Origin: a virus
Direction: 5' to 3' (one strand)
Length of the DNA stretch: 64,000 nt
Virus record (IMG/VR): IMGVR_UViG_3300035157_001159
Location: 1 to 64,000 of that record
Part shown: in pieces, positions 56,047-62,880 of the stretch
Layout of the letters: every line of letters begins with the position of its first letter
How positions within the stretch are numbered: the stretch's first letter is position 1
Made by a program: the position numbers and the translations under genes
Notes under the pieces: model-generated
Told to the model about the DNA's origin: nothing
What the model saw: only the letters and a program-made list of their open reading frames with translations
Database searches by the model: none

Positions 56047-57504
56047 ATGGCCTTTGGACTCTTAGGTACTATTATACCACCAACTAAACAAAATACTACT
56101 TGGTACACTGGAACTGCTGATAAATTGACAGTTGGTAAGATATCTGTAACCAGTAAAAATCCTGATAAAGCATTGATTCGTCTTGGATATTTAGATGGTG
56201 GTGAGATAAGATACTTTGAGTATAATAAACTTATTAGGTATCAAGAAACTTATGAAACTCAGGACATACATTTGGGTTCTGGTCAAAGTCTAGTAGTAAG
56301 ATCTGATAGAACTAATATTAATTTTTTATATTATGGGCAAACAGTTAGTGATTATTTAAATCCAATAAAGTCTGGTGTTTTAAATAATATAATTTCAACT
56401 AACACAACACCAAAAACTATATTCGTTGCTCCTTCTGGGTCTAGAGTGAGTGCTACACTTTCAATGTGTAATTTAGGTTCTGATATTAGTAGAGTTAAGA
56501 TTGGTATATCTGATGGTGATCTAGGTTCTTTTGATAGTAGAGAATATATTGAATATAATATAACAATTAAACCAGGACAGACTTATACAAGAACAGATCT
56601 TAAATTACAAGAAGGACAAACTTTAGTAGGATCATCTGATGATGGATCTAATATAAGTTTTCTCTGTCATGGTAGATTATATTATGCCATAACTGGATTG
56701 CCAGATAGTGATGATCTAATCGTTTTAGGTAATGCTAGAATTAGTGGCAATGTTGGTATTGGTATAACAGCTTCTGAGAATACAAAGTTTCATGTTGATG
56801 GAAGTAGTATACTGACTGGTGATGTTAATATTACTGGTGGTAATTTAGATGTTGCTAAGTCACTAACTGTAAAGGGTGATGATACAAATCTAAATTCTAA
56901 TAAGGTTAGGATTAAGGATTCTAATATAGAACTAGGATATGTTCTTCCTGGTGCTTTTACTGGTGATATAGTAGCTGGCACTAATGTAATCACAAATGTT
57001 GGTGATACTTCTGGTATTGCCATAGGAATGATTATAACAATACCTAATCCAAATCAAGTTACTATTCCTGCTGATACTAAAGTTACAAATGTTTCTGGTA
57101 CAACTGTTGAAGTTGATAATAATTTCCAAGGAACTGGAAGTGATTCAGTAACTTTTGATACTGCTGGTGCTAGTAATCAAACAGCAAATGATGGTGGAAT
57201 TACACTTAAGGCTGGTTCTGATATTGATAAGACTATAAAATGGCAGATAGATAATTCACAATTTAATTTTAGTGAAGGTATAAACATTCCTGCAGGTAAA
57301 CAGTATACTCTTGATAATGTGGCTGTGTTAACTCATGATCAGGTATTAGGGATGGGTATTACTATGCATTATCCAACAACATATAATCCTACTAATATCA
57401 GTACCGAACATTTACCAACACAAAAGAGTACTGATGATTTAATACATGCTAGACAAAGAGACGTTAGCTTATCAGCATTTTTTGCTGCTGGTATAGATTT
57501 TTAA
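56047..57504 (+). CDS. Fibre-type protein with two tandem beta-sandwich domains
   Basis: The 485-residue protein. Residues ~10-105 and ~115-215 are two copies of the domain found singly in the 45360 protein (REYIEYNITIKPGQTYTRTDLKLQEGQTLVGSS in copy two). Then comes a fibre stalk, VLGNARISGNVGIGITASENTKFHVDGSSILTGDVNITGGNLDVAKSLTV, and an end KSTDDLIHARQRDVSLSAFFAAGIDF. It is a likely virion fibre. It sits away from the main array, between heptose genes and glutaredoxin, and is driven by its own late box. Confidence 0.78.
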   Translation: MAFGLLGTIIPPTKQNTTWYTGTADKLTVGKISVTSKNPDKALIRLGYLDGGEIRYFEYNKLIRYQETYETQDIHLGSGQSLVVRSDRTNINFLYYGQTVSDYLNPIKSGVLNNIISTNTTPKTIFVAPSGSRVSATLSMCNLGSDISRVKIGISDGDLGSFDSREYIEYNITIKPGQTYTRTDLKLQEGQTLVGSSDDGSNISFLCHGRLYYAITGLPDSDDLIVLGNARISGNVGIGITASENTKFHVDGSSILTGDVNITGGNLDVAKSLTVKGDDTNLNSNKVRIKDSNIELGYVLPGAFTGDIVAGTNVITNVGDTSGIAIGMIITIPNPNQVTIPADTKVTNVSGTTVEVDNNFQGTGSDSVTFDTAGASNQTANDGGITLKAGSDIDKTIKWQIDNSQFNFSEGINIPAGKQYTLDNVAVLTHDQVLGMGITMHYPTTYNPTNISTEHLPTQKSTDDLIHARQRDVSLSAFFAAGIDF

Positions 57505-57546
57505 GTTATAATTGCTACCTAAATAATTTTTTAAAAACTATAAGAA

Positions 57547-57795
57547 ATGAATTTTACGATTTATTCTAAGAGTGGTTGTCCATACTGTGAAAAAGTAAAA
57601 CAAGTAATGTCGTTGACAAAACTAAGTCATGTGGTGTATAATTTAGAGGATGATTTTACACGAGAGGATTTTTATGCTGAGTTCGGTCAGGGATCAACCT
57701 TTCCACAGGTAGTTTGTGATGACACGGGACAAAGACATAAAATCGGAGGATGTACTGAAACAGTTCAATTTCTTAAGGAAAAGAAAATCGTCTAA
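57547..57795 (+). CDS. nrdC: Glutaredoxin
   Basis: The 82-residue glutaredoxin has Cys11-Pro-Tyr-Cys14 (SGCPYCEK), TFPQVVCDD (cis-proline and glutathione site) and IGGCTETVQFL (GG motif). It would reduce phage or host ribonucleotide reductase or other disulfides. The symbol follows the T4 analogue and is by function. It ends six bases before a late box. Confidence 0.92.
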   Translation: MNFTIYSKSGCPYCEKVKQVMSLTKLSHVVYNLEDDFTREDFYAEFGQGSTFPQVVCDDTGQRHKIGGCTETVQFLKEKKIV

Positions 57796-57801
57796 GGTAA
57801 G

Positions 57802-57809
57802 TATAAATA
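57802..57809 (+). promoter_or_regulatory. T4-type late promoter box TATAAATA
   Basis: Exact consensus just after the glutaredoxin stop, about 100 bases ahead of the membrane protein start at 57914. Confidence 0.68.
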
Positions 57810-57913
57810 AACCAGATTATGATATTAATCGTGGGTTTGAATTCATCTTAACAGGAGGTAAACAGAAAACCAAACCATTACATATTACCACACTCAAAAT
57901 AGGAGGACGAGAC

Positions 57914-58138
57914 ATGTTAGCAATAAGTTTAGTATTTGGATCTTTTCTAACGGTATTGTTTCTCATAGTGGGAGCCATTGGTGGTTGGGTTGCTAGAGAA
58001 TATATGATGAACTATCAGGAGGTTCCTAGAATACATCCTGAGATGTTTGATGGTAATGGAAACCTAGTTCCAGATGAAATTGTAGCATTCAGATTTGAAA
58101 ATTATGACAACGACCAAGAAGAAGACAACGACGACTAG
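57914..58138 (+). CDS. Single-pass membrane protein with acidic tail
   Basis: The 74-residue product: LAISLVFGSFLTVLFLIVGAIGGWVAREYMMNYQ is one transmembrane helix with a positive inside end, then PRIHPEMFDGNGNLVPDEIVAFRFEN and a strongly acidic tail (DNDQEEDNDD). The start at 57914 is set by a perfect AGGAGG (57901-57906). A longer frame from 57716 overlaps glutaredoxin and lacks a ribosome site. It overlaps the next gene by 35 bases. A holin-like or membrane-anchor role is possible but unproven. Confidence 0.75.
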   Translation: MLAISLVFGSFLTVLFLIVGAIGGWVAREYMMNYQEVPRIHPEMFDGNGNLVPDEIVAFRFENYDNDQEEDNDD

Positions 58139-58718
58139 AAAGAAGTCAACAACAGCAACTAAGAAACCAGCAACACCACAAAAGGTTCCTGATTTACCAG
58201 TAAATCCTTTTGTATTTGAGGTTTTAAATGCTGCTTCTAAGATGAGAAGTAAAGCATTAAAAGTAGAAGTTCTTCAAAAATATTCTCATCCATCATTAAA
58301 AGCAGTTTTTATATGGAACTTTGATGAGTCTGTTATTTCTCTCTTACCTGAAGGTGAGGTTCCTTATGCCAATAATTTAGAAGATGAAACAGCTACAGGA
58401 ACTCTATCTGAAAAGATTGAGGATGCTGTTAGTAAGATGGGTGAATTGAGAACTACCTCTTTAGGGTCTCAGGATCAAGGTAAGGCAAGTATTAGAAAAG
58501 AATTTCAGAAGTTTTATAACTTTATAAAGGGTGGTAATGATGGATTAAGTGGTATTCGTAGAGAGACCATGTTTATTAATATTCTTACTGGATTACACCC
58601 ATTGGAAGCAGAGATTTTAATTTTGATAAAAGATAAAAAATTGACTGATAAGTACAAGATTACAAAGGAAATAGTTTCAGAAGCATATCCAGATATTACT
58701 TGGGGTGGTAGATCATGA
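58104..58718 (+). CDS. Conserved T4-like phage protein (DUF6433-like)
   Basis: The 204-residue product has a Lys/Thr-rich, probably disordered N-terminus (TTTKKKTTTTRKKSTTATKK). It continues NPFVFEVLNAASKMRSKALKVEVLQKYSHPSLKAVFIWNFD and ends with INILTGLHPLEAEILILIKDKKLTDKYKITKEIVSEAYPDI. This last block matches, from memory, the DUF6433-type proteins of T4-like marine phages, whose function is unknown. ATG 58104 is chosen over 58095. It overlaps the next gene by four bases. Confidence 0.7.
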   Translation: MTTTKKKTTTTRKKSTTATKKPATPQKVPDLPVNPFVFEVLNAASKMRSKALKVEVLQKYSHPSLKAVFIWNFDESVISLLPEGEVPYANNLEDETATGTLSEKIEDAVSKMGELRTTSLGSQDQGKASIRKEFQKFYNFIKGGNDGLSGIRRETMFINILTGLHPLEAEILILIKDKKLTDKYKITKEIVSEAYPDITWGGRS

Positions 58719-59098
58719 CAAAACAAGTGGGTGAAGCACAAGCACCAACAAAAGAAGATAAGAAATTGGATCCTAAACCAGAACCTAAGTTTGATCCTTG
58801 GTCTAAAGAAGAAAGAGAATCTTCCAAACAAAAATATTGTTGTGAGATTTTAGTTTCTAATGGTAGTTTAGAAGATGTTAGCATCACTCAAGCACCTAAC
58901 GATGCTCTTATAGTAACATATACAATTAATCAAAAGACTCATTTGGATTTGACAAGAGGAGCAAGGACAAAAGTTTTTGATATGTATTGGGATAAGTTTA
59001 AGAGTGGGTTGAAGAAGATAGATTATGGTAATGGTACTATAAGTCCTAAGTTGTGGGGATATCAGTCTACACCTGCTAGAAAGAAAAAAAGAAAGTAA
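58715..59098 (+). CDS. Unrecognised 127-residue protein
   Basis: N-terminal ~45 residues are Lys/Pro/Glu-rich (APTKEDKKLDPKPEPKFDPWSKEERESSKQ). A compact domain follows: CCEILVSNGSLEDVSITQAPNDALIVTYTINQKTHLDLTRGARTKVFDMYWDKF. The end is very basic (PARKKKRK), which would suit nucleic-acid contact. It is coupled to the preceding gene by ATGA. I considered the late transcription coactivator gp33 but saw no clamp-binding C-terminus. Confidence 0.65.
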   Translation: MTKQVGEAQAPTKEDKKLDPKPEPKFDPWSKEERESSKQKYCCEILVSNGSLEDVSITQAPNDALIVTYTINQKTHLDLTRGARTKVFDMYWDKFKSGLKKIDYGNGTISPKLWGYQSTPARKKKRK

Positions 59099-59100
59099 TT

Positions 59101-59691
59101 ATGCATTCATTTGATTTATTCCCAACTAAGTTGTGGATGGATAAGTTAGATATTGATGAGACAATCATTTTAGACAAATTGACAAAGTGGATTGATAATG
59201 GAGGAGCAGTTCTTCATGATAATAGATCAATGAGTGCTAAAGGTGATGGTTTTAATTGTGATGAATTATCTGAAGCAATAAAGGAGAACATACCTAGACC
59301 TGAAGGGATGGATGTGCCTGAAACTTATATACATTATTGGGCTAATTTTAATCCACCAGGTGCTTTTAATCATAGGCATCATCATACTGATACTGTTATA
59401 CTTTTATCGGGTGTATATTATCTTAAGGTTCCACCAAATTCTGGACGTATTACATTCTTTGATCCTAGAGGACTTACAATAAATTCAATGGGAGATTCTA
59501 GATTCTATAAATTTGAACCAGAAGTTTCTATAGATCCACAACCAGGCATGATAGTTTACTTTCCTTCATGGTTAGAGCATGAGGTTGAAACTAATCAAGG
59601 TGAAAGTGAAAGAATTTCAATAGCATTTAATATTGTTAGTAAGTATGAATTGGATAGATATAAGGCAATGGAAGATAGTTTAACGACATGA
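59101..59691 (+). CDS. 2OG-Fe(II) oxygenase (TIGR02466-like), tandem copy 1
   Basis: The 196-residue product: HSFDLFPTKLWMDKLDID, then FNHRHHHTDTVILLSGVYYLKVPPNSGRITFFDPRG (iron-binding H-x-D region), then PGMIVYFPSWLEHEVETNQGESERISIAFNIV (distal His, co-substrate Arg). It is followed, with four-base overlap, by a close paralogue. A more distant relative is at 14063. The substrate is not known for the family, although tandem copies are common in cyanophages. Confidence 0.85.
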   Translation: MHSFDLFPTKLWMDKLDIDETIILDKLTKWIDNGGAVLHDNRSMSAKGDGFNCDELSEAIKENIPRPEGMDVPETYIHYWANFNPPGAFNHRHHHTDTVILLSGVYYLKVPPNSGRITFFDPRGLTINSMGDSRFYKFEPEVSIDPQPGMIVYFPSWLEHEVETNQGESERISIAFNIVSKYELDRYKAMEDSLTT

Positions 59692-60287
59692 CTTGTTTTG
59701 AATTGTTTCCAACTAAAATATGGGTGGAAGAATTAGACCTTGATACTTCAGTAATATTGGATAAGATTATTGATAATGGACAGCAAAGAAAAGATTTGGT
59801 TGGTATTGATGGTTTATGTCAAGCATTAAAGGATAAAATATCTAAATGTGAAGATTTAGAATTGCCTGAGATGTATCTTCATTATTGGGTTAATTATAAT
59901 AAACCAGGTGATTATAATTATAGGCATCATCATACTGATAATGCTGTATTTCTTTCTGGTGTTTATTATCTTAAGGTTCCTGAAGATTCTGGTCGTATTA
60001 TATTTTATGATCCTAGAGTACGTTCATTGGGTGCGATGTCGGATAATAAGTATTATGTGTATGAACCAGAAGTTAGTGTACAAGCACAGGCAGGTACGGT
60101 AGTTTATTTTCCTTCATGGTTGGAACATGGGGTTGAGACTAATGAAAGTAATGAGGATAGGGTATCTATAGCGTTTAATCTTATTAATAAGGATGAGTTA
60201 GATAGGTATAAAGATATGGAGAACTTTTGTTATAAGAATGCGATTGCTACTAGACCTGATGGTAGAGTGGAATATTTTGCCACCTGA
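59688..60287 (+). CDS. 2OG-Fe(II) oxygenase (TIGR02466-like), tandem copy 2
   Basis: The 199-residue product is paralogous to the gene before it: CFELFPTKIWVEELDLD, YNYRHHHTDNAVFLSGVYYLKVPEDSGRIIFYDPRV, and AGTVVYFPSWLEHGVETNESNEDRVSIAFNLINKDELDRYKDME. It lacks about 17 residues after the first strand and has a unique C-terminal extension (NFCYKNAIATRPDGRVEYFAT). The iron and 2-oxoglutarate ligands are kept in both copies, so both should be active. A terminator follows 25 bases later. Confidence 0.85.
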   Translation: MTCFELFPTKIWVEELDLDTSVILDKIIDNGQQRKDLVGIDGLCQALKDKISKCEDLELPEMYLHYWVNYNKPGDYNYRHHHTDNAVFLSGVYYLKVPEDSGRIIFYDPRVRSLGAMSDNKYYVYEPEVSVQAQAGTVVYFPSWLEHGVETNESNEDRVSIAFNLINKDELDRYKDMENFCYKNAIATRPDGRVEYFAT

Positions 60288-60312
60288 CCAAAATCGAACT
60301 TTTTTTCCCATA

Positions 60313-60342
60313 TATCCCGATAAAAAATCGGGGTATTTTTTT
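60313..60342 (+). terminator. Terminator after the oxygenase pair
   Basis: Nine-base stem TATCCCGAT (60313-60321) with ATCGGGGTA (60327-60335, one G-U), then seven T. Confidence 0.9.
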
Positions 60343-60345
60343 GCT

Positions 60346-60358
60346 CTGTAGGGTCGAT
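60346..60358 (+). repeat. 13-base repeat CTGTAGGGTCGAT, copy 2
   Basis: Identical to 49040-49052, with the same context (behind a terminator, ahead of a TTGACT promoter). Confidence 0.85.
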
Positions 60359-60379
60359 GTAACAAAATTACATATTAAT

Positions 60380-60408
60380 TTGACTAAATAGTTGAAATGT
60401 GTTAGTAT
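60380..60408 (+). promoter_or_regulatory. Sigma-70-type promoter of the small-gene/thyX region
   Basis: TTGACT (60380-60385), 17-base spacer, TAGTAT (60403-60408). RNA would start near 60415, at the head of a structured leader. Confidence 0.78.
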
Positions 60409-60416
60409 TAACACAA

Positions 60417-60480
60417 CGTTCATCTCCCGTATAGGAGACGCAAGTAAGCCGACTCGGAACGGATCGTTCATCTCATGAAC
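60417..60480 (+). promoter_or_regulatory. Structured leader that can sequester the start codon
   Basis: CGTTCATCTC occurs at 60417-60426 and again at 60465-60474. The second copy's GTTCAT (60466-60471) pairs with ATGAAC (60475-60480), which contains the start codon of the next gene, with loop CTC. The first copy offers the same GTTCAT as an alternative partner. A TCTCC/GGAGA stem (60423-60427 with 60434-60438) lies between. The possible ribosome site is GGAACGGA at about 60456-60463. Confidence 0.55.
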
Positions 60481-60658
60481 ATTTTATTCGCTGCTGTTAC
60501 ATCAACCGCATTTACAGGTCTTTTGACTTGTGAACAAGCGAATGGTATTATCGAAAAGATAAAACCATCTTTTAGCCATAGATCTGAGATTGTGCAAATG
60601 ATCAAGGATTCTAGTGAAGAATGTGATTGGGACGCAAAAGCCGACTAAAGGAACGGAT
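60437..60658 (+). repeat. Imperfect 28-base direct repeat flanking the 60475 gene
   Basis: Copy 1 at 60437-60464 is in the leader; copy 2 at 60631-60658 overlaps the last codons and the stop. They share blocks GACGCAA, AAGCCGACT and GGAACGGAT, with small indels between. Confidence 0.8.
60475..60648 (+). CDS. Small, possibly exported 57-residue protein
   Basis: The 57-residue product starts NILFAAVTSTAFTGLLTCEQA, a short hydrophobic stretch resembling a signal peptide but with no basic n-region. It continues GIIEKIKPSFSHRSEIVQMIKDSSEECDWDAKAD with two further cysteines. The start codon lies in a hairpin of the leader, and the 3' end overlaps the second copy of the 28-base repeat. First gene behind a strong promoter, so presumably made early. 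Not recognised. Confidence 0.7.
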   Translation: MNILFAAVTSTAFTGLLTCEQANGIIEKIKPSFSHRSEIVQMIKDSSEECDWDAKAD

Positions 60659-60688
60659 TAAAAACCCTACTACTTTGGAGTAAAGCCA

Positions 60689-60829
60689 ATGGCAAAAGTC
60701 ACTTACCGTGGAAATTCTTACGATACCGAAGAGTATCGTGAAATGCTCATAGCAGAGCATAACAAGAACAGAAACTACGATTTAATGTATCGTGGTCTTA
60801 AAGTTTCTAAGAAACTTCATGCTGTTTAG
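60689..60829 (+). CDS. DUF4278-like small protein, 46 aa
   Basis: The 46-residue product begins AKVTYRGNSYDTEEY and contains LMYRGLKVSKKL. The YRGxxY and YRGxxV pattern recalls the short cyanobacterial DUF4278 proteins of unknown function, which suggests host origin. TTTGGAG at 60675-60681 is a workable ribosome site. It shares the early promoter with the previous gene and ends just before a terminator. Confidence 0.72.
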   Translation: MAKVTYRGNSYDTEEYREMLIAEHNKNRNYDLMYRGLKVSKKLHAV

Positions 60830-60852
60830 TTCCACAGAACAAAAAGAAAGAG

Positions 60853-60878
60853 GAAGGGGTTGAACCCCTTCTTTTTTT
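60853..60878 (+). terminator. Terminator after the DUF4278-like gene
   Basis: GAAGGGG (60853-60859)/CCCCTTC (60865-60871) with a 5-base loop and seven T. Confidence 0.92.
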
Positions 60879-60908
60879 ATGTTATAATATATTCAAATTA
60901 ATTTAATT

Positions 60909-61070
60909 ATGGCAAGTAGAGGAAAACGATTAATTAAGTTGTTGGAGGGATTAGTTGCTCAGGAACATCTTTATACAGATGAAGAATTGAAGTCTATGAA
61001 AAGTCAAATAAGGGTACTTAAAGAAGAACTTGCTATTATTGACAATAAGTTATCAAAGGGATTTAAATGA
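60909..61070 (+). CDS. Small coiled-coil-like protein ahead of thyX
   Basis: The 53-residue product is basic at the start (ASRGKRLIKLLEGLVAQEHLY) and continues as an amphipathic helix (DEELKSMKSQIRVLKEELAIIDNKLSK) with heptad spacing of Leu and Ile. Its stop overlaps the thyX start by four bases (ATGA). Function unknown; perhaps a dimeric adaptor. Confidence 0.7.
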   Translation: MASRGKRLIKLLEGLVAQEHLYTDEELKSMKSQIRVLKEELAIIDNKLSKGFK

Positions 61071-61702
61071 ACGTTAAATTTGTAAGTATCACTCCCGATG
61101 CTGAGAAGATGATGGCGTATATCGCTAGGGTATCAAATCCATCAAATCAGCAAAATGAGAATTATTCGGGGTTATTAAAGTATTGTATTAAACATAACCA
61201 TTGGAGTGTATTTGAACAATCCTCAATGACTTTGGAGATCGAGACGACGAGGGGACTAGCGGCCCAAATTTTAAGACATAGGAGTTTCACATTTCAGGAG
61301 TTTTCTCAGAGATATGCTGATACAAAACTCTTAGATACTCAAATACCTGTACCAGATCTTCGTAGTCAGGACTTAAAGAATCGTCAGAATAGTAATGATG
61401 ATATTCCACAGGAGAAAAAAGAGGAGTATCAGGCACTAATTGCAAGACACTTTGAGGATTCAATGAATCTTTATAATGCTCTGTTAGAAAACGGAGTCGC
61501 AAAGGAATGTGCTAGATTTGTGCTTCCACTTGCCACTCCAACCCGTCTGTATATGACTGGTTCGTGCCGTTCTTGGATTCACTACATTAATTTGAGATCT
61601 GCACACGGTACACAGAAAGAGCATATGGATGTTGTGGAGAAGGCAAGATCCATATTTGTAGAACAATTTCCTTCCGTTTCCGAAGCACTTGAGTGGGTTT
61701 AA
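61067..61702 (+). CDS. thyX: Flavin-dependent thymidylate synthase
   Basis: The 211-residue ThyX has the defining motif RHRSFTFQEFSQRY at residues 70-83 (RHRxxSxxxxSxRY with Thr for the first Ser). HNHWSVFEQSSMTLEI sits before it and a C-terminal GSCRSWIHYINLRSAHGTQKEHMDV follows. It methylates dUMP to dTMP using FADH2 and methylene-tetrahydrofolate, supplying thymidine for AT-rich phage DNA. Host-like ThyX is standard in marine picocyanobacteria and their phages. Coupled to the small gene upstream. Confidence 0.97.
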   Translation: MNVKFVSITPDAEKMMAYIARVSNPSNQQNENYSGLLKYCIKHNHWSVFEQSSMTLEIETTRGLAAQILRHRSFTFQEFSQRYADTKLLDTQIPVPDLRSQDLKNRQNSNDDIPQEKKEEYQALIARHFEDSMNLYNALLENGVAKECARFVLPLATPTRLYMTGSCRSWIHYINLRSAHGTQKEHMDVVEKARSIFVEQFPSVSEALEWV

Positions 61703-61704
61703 TT

Positions 61705-62073
61705 ATGGCAATTAATGATGACATCAAAATCACTATCAACCTCAATGAGTTGGTAGAAGTAAGAGCAAAACTCTTGACTCAGTATGAAGATTACGCAAAT
61801 GCGGTAGCAACTGGTGAGTATCTTGATGAAAATGATATAGATAGAATAGCAGTTAAATTAAGAGATACACTTACTTGGGATTCACTCTGGTTCATGGTAG
61901 ATGGTGCTATCTTAGATTATATGGGATTAAAAGATCCGAATAAAGCTCACTATGGTGAAACTGCTGGTGATGAACCTGCTAAAACGTATGAGAAGAATAG
62001 ACAACAATTTAAGATGGTTAAATTGGAATCACCCTCATGGACAATTGAAGTACCTGTGAGGAAGAATAAATGA
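61705..62073 (+). CDS. Unrecognised 122-residue protein
   Basis: The product reads AINDDIKITINLNELVEVRAKLLTQYEDYANAVATGEYLDENDIDRIAVKLRDTLTWDSLWFMVDGAILDYM and ends in a positive tail. It is mainly helical and acidic. ATG 61705 lies three bases after thyX; an ATG at 61693 would overlap it. Four-base overlap with the next gene. No family recognised. Confidence 0.68.
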   Translation: MAINDDIKITINLNELVEVRAKLLTQYEDYANAVATGEYLDENDIDRIAVKLRDTLTWDSLWFMVDGAILDYMGLKDPNKAHYGETAGDEPAKTYEKNRQQFKMVKLESPSWTIEVPVRKNK

Positions 62074-62261
62074 TTGCTAAGAAAAAACCAAATCTTGAAT
62101 ATATAAAGGACGTTCCTCAATGGGAAAAATTGTATCTCAAAGAAATGAGAGGTAGTTTATCTGAACAGCAGATAGAACTTCTTGAAGGGCGAGATATCAA
62201 AGCTCATGAAGGAATGATCTACGGTCAAATGTATGGTGATTGGAAACGGAGGAGAGAGTAA
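62070..62261 (+). CDS. Unrecognised 63-residue protein
   Basis: Charged, probably helical (KKKPNLEYIKDVPQWEKLYLKEMRGSLSEQQIELLEGRDIKAHEGMIYGQMYGDWKRRRE). It starts at an ATGA junction and ends at a TAATG junction, so it is a tightly coupled member of the thyX-phoH operon. No recognised domain. Confidence 0.65.
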   Translation: MIAKKKPNLEYIKDVPQWEKLYLKEMRGSLSEQQIELLEGRDIKAHEGMIYGQMYGDWKRRRE

Positions 62262-62623
62262 TGCCTTTATATCCAGTAGTAAACAAAAAAACAGGTGAAG
62301 AAAAGGAACTTGTGATGAAAGTTGCTGAATATGAAAAATGGAGAGAAGAAAATCCTGATTGGGATCGGGATTGGGTGAAAGGAGTAGCTAGTACAAGAAA
62401 CTTTGCTCGTAATCCTGAGGATTATAGTTCAGATGCTATCTGTGATGATTTCGCATATGATGATAAAAACGATAGTCTTTCATCTTCACGTTTCTTGACA
62501 AAAGATGGTCAAATACATGGAAAAAGATTTACTCCACCACCACCTCCAAAATCAGGGGGTCATGATCCTTGGGTAAGACCAAATAGAACACCAACAAGAC
62601 AACAAGGAGATTCAGTAAAGTAA
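62261..62623 (+). CDS. PVVNKKTGE-family protein, copy 1
   Basis: The 120-residue product opens PLYPVVNKKTGEEKELVMKVAEYEKWREENPDWDRDW, a start shared with the next gene and, from memory, common in cyanophages in proteins sometimes labelled FmdB-like. No zinc-binding cysteines are present. The C-terminus is proline-rich and flexible (FTPPPPPKSGGHDPWVRP). ATG 62261 is used (TAATG junction); the 62240 start overlaps the previous gene. Confidence 0.72.
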   Translation: MPLYPVVNKKTGEEKELVMKVAEYEKWREENPDWDRDWVKGVASTRNFARNPEDYSSDAICDDFAYDDKNDSLSSSRFLTKDGQIHGKRFTPPPPPKSGGHDPWVRPNRTPTRQQGDSVK

Positions 62624-62624
62624 C

Positions 62625-62879
62625 ATGGCAACGTATCCAGTAGTAAACAAAAAAACAGGCGAACAGAAACAAGTCGCAATGAGCATCCATGATTGGTCTA
62701 AGTGGTGTGAAGATAATCCAGATTGGACTAGAGATTGGTCTGATCCATCAACATTGCCTGGTACTGGTGAAGTTGGTGAATGGAAGGATAAATTGAGAAA
62801 GAAAGCACCTGGTTGGAATACTATTTTGAAGAGAGCACAAAACGCAGCTCCAAGAAATCCTACTATAAAGCAGGTTTAA
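62625..62879 (+). CDS. PVVNKKTGE-family protein, copy 2
   Basis: The 84-residue product reads ATYPVVNKKTGEQKQVAMSIHDWSKWCEDNPDWTRDWSD, closely matching copy 1 for the first ~40 residues, then a different basic C-terminus (GEWKDKLRKKAPGWNTILKRAQNAAPRNP). At DNA level the first ~30 coding bases are nearly identical to copy 1, indicating a tandem duplication. It ends one base before phoH. Confidence 0.74.
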   Translation: MATYPVVNKKTGEQKQVAMSIHDWSKWCEDNPDWTRDWSDPSTLPGTGEVGEWKDKLRKKAPGWNTILKRAQNAAPRNPTIKQV

Positions 62880-62880
62880 T

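Noticed and set aside
57716-57913. Extension of the 57914 membrane protein by 66 residues to an upstream ATG
   Set aside because: It overlaps glutaredoxin by 80 bases, crosses a late promoter box, and lacks a ribosome site, while 57914 has a perfect AGGAGG.
58715-59098. Assignment as late-transcription coactivator gp33
   Set aside because: The size is plausible but there is no clamp-binding hydrophobic C-terminus; the end is poly-basic instead.
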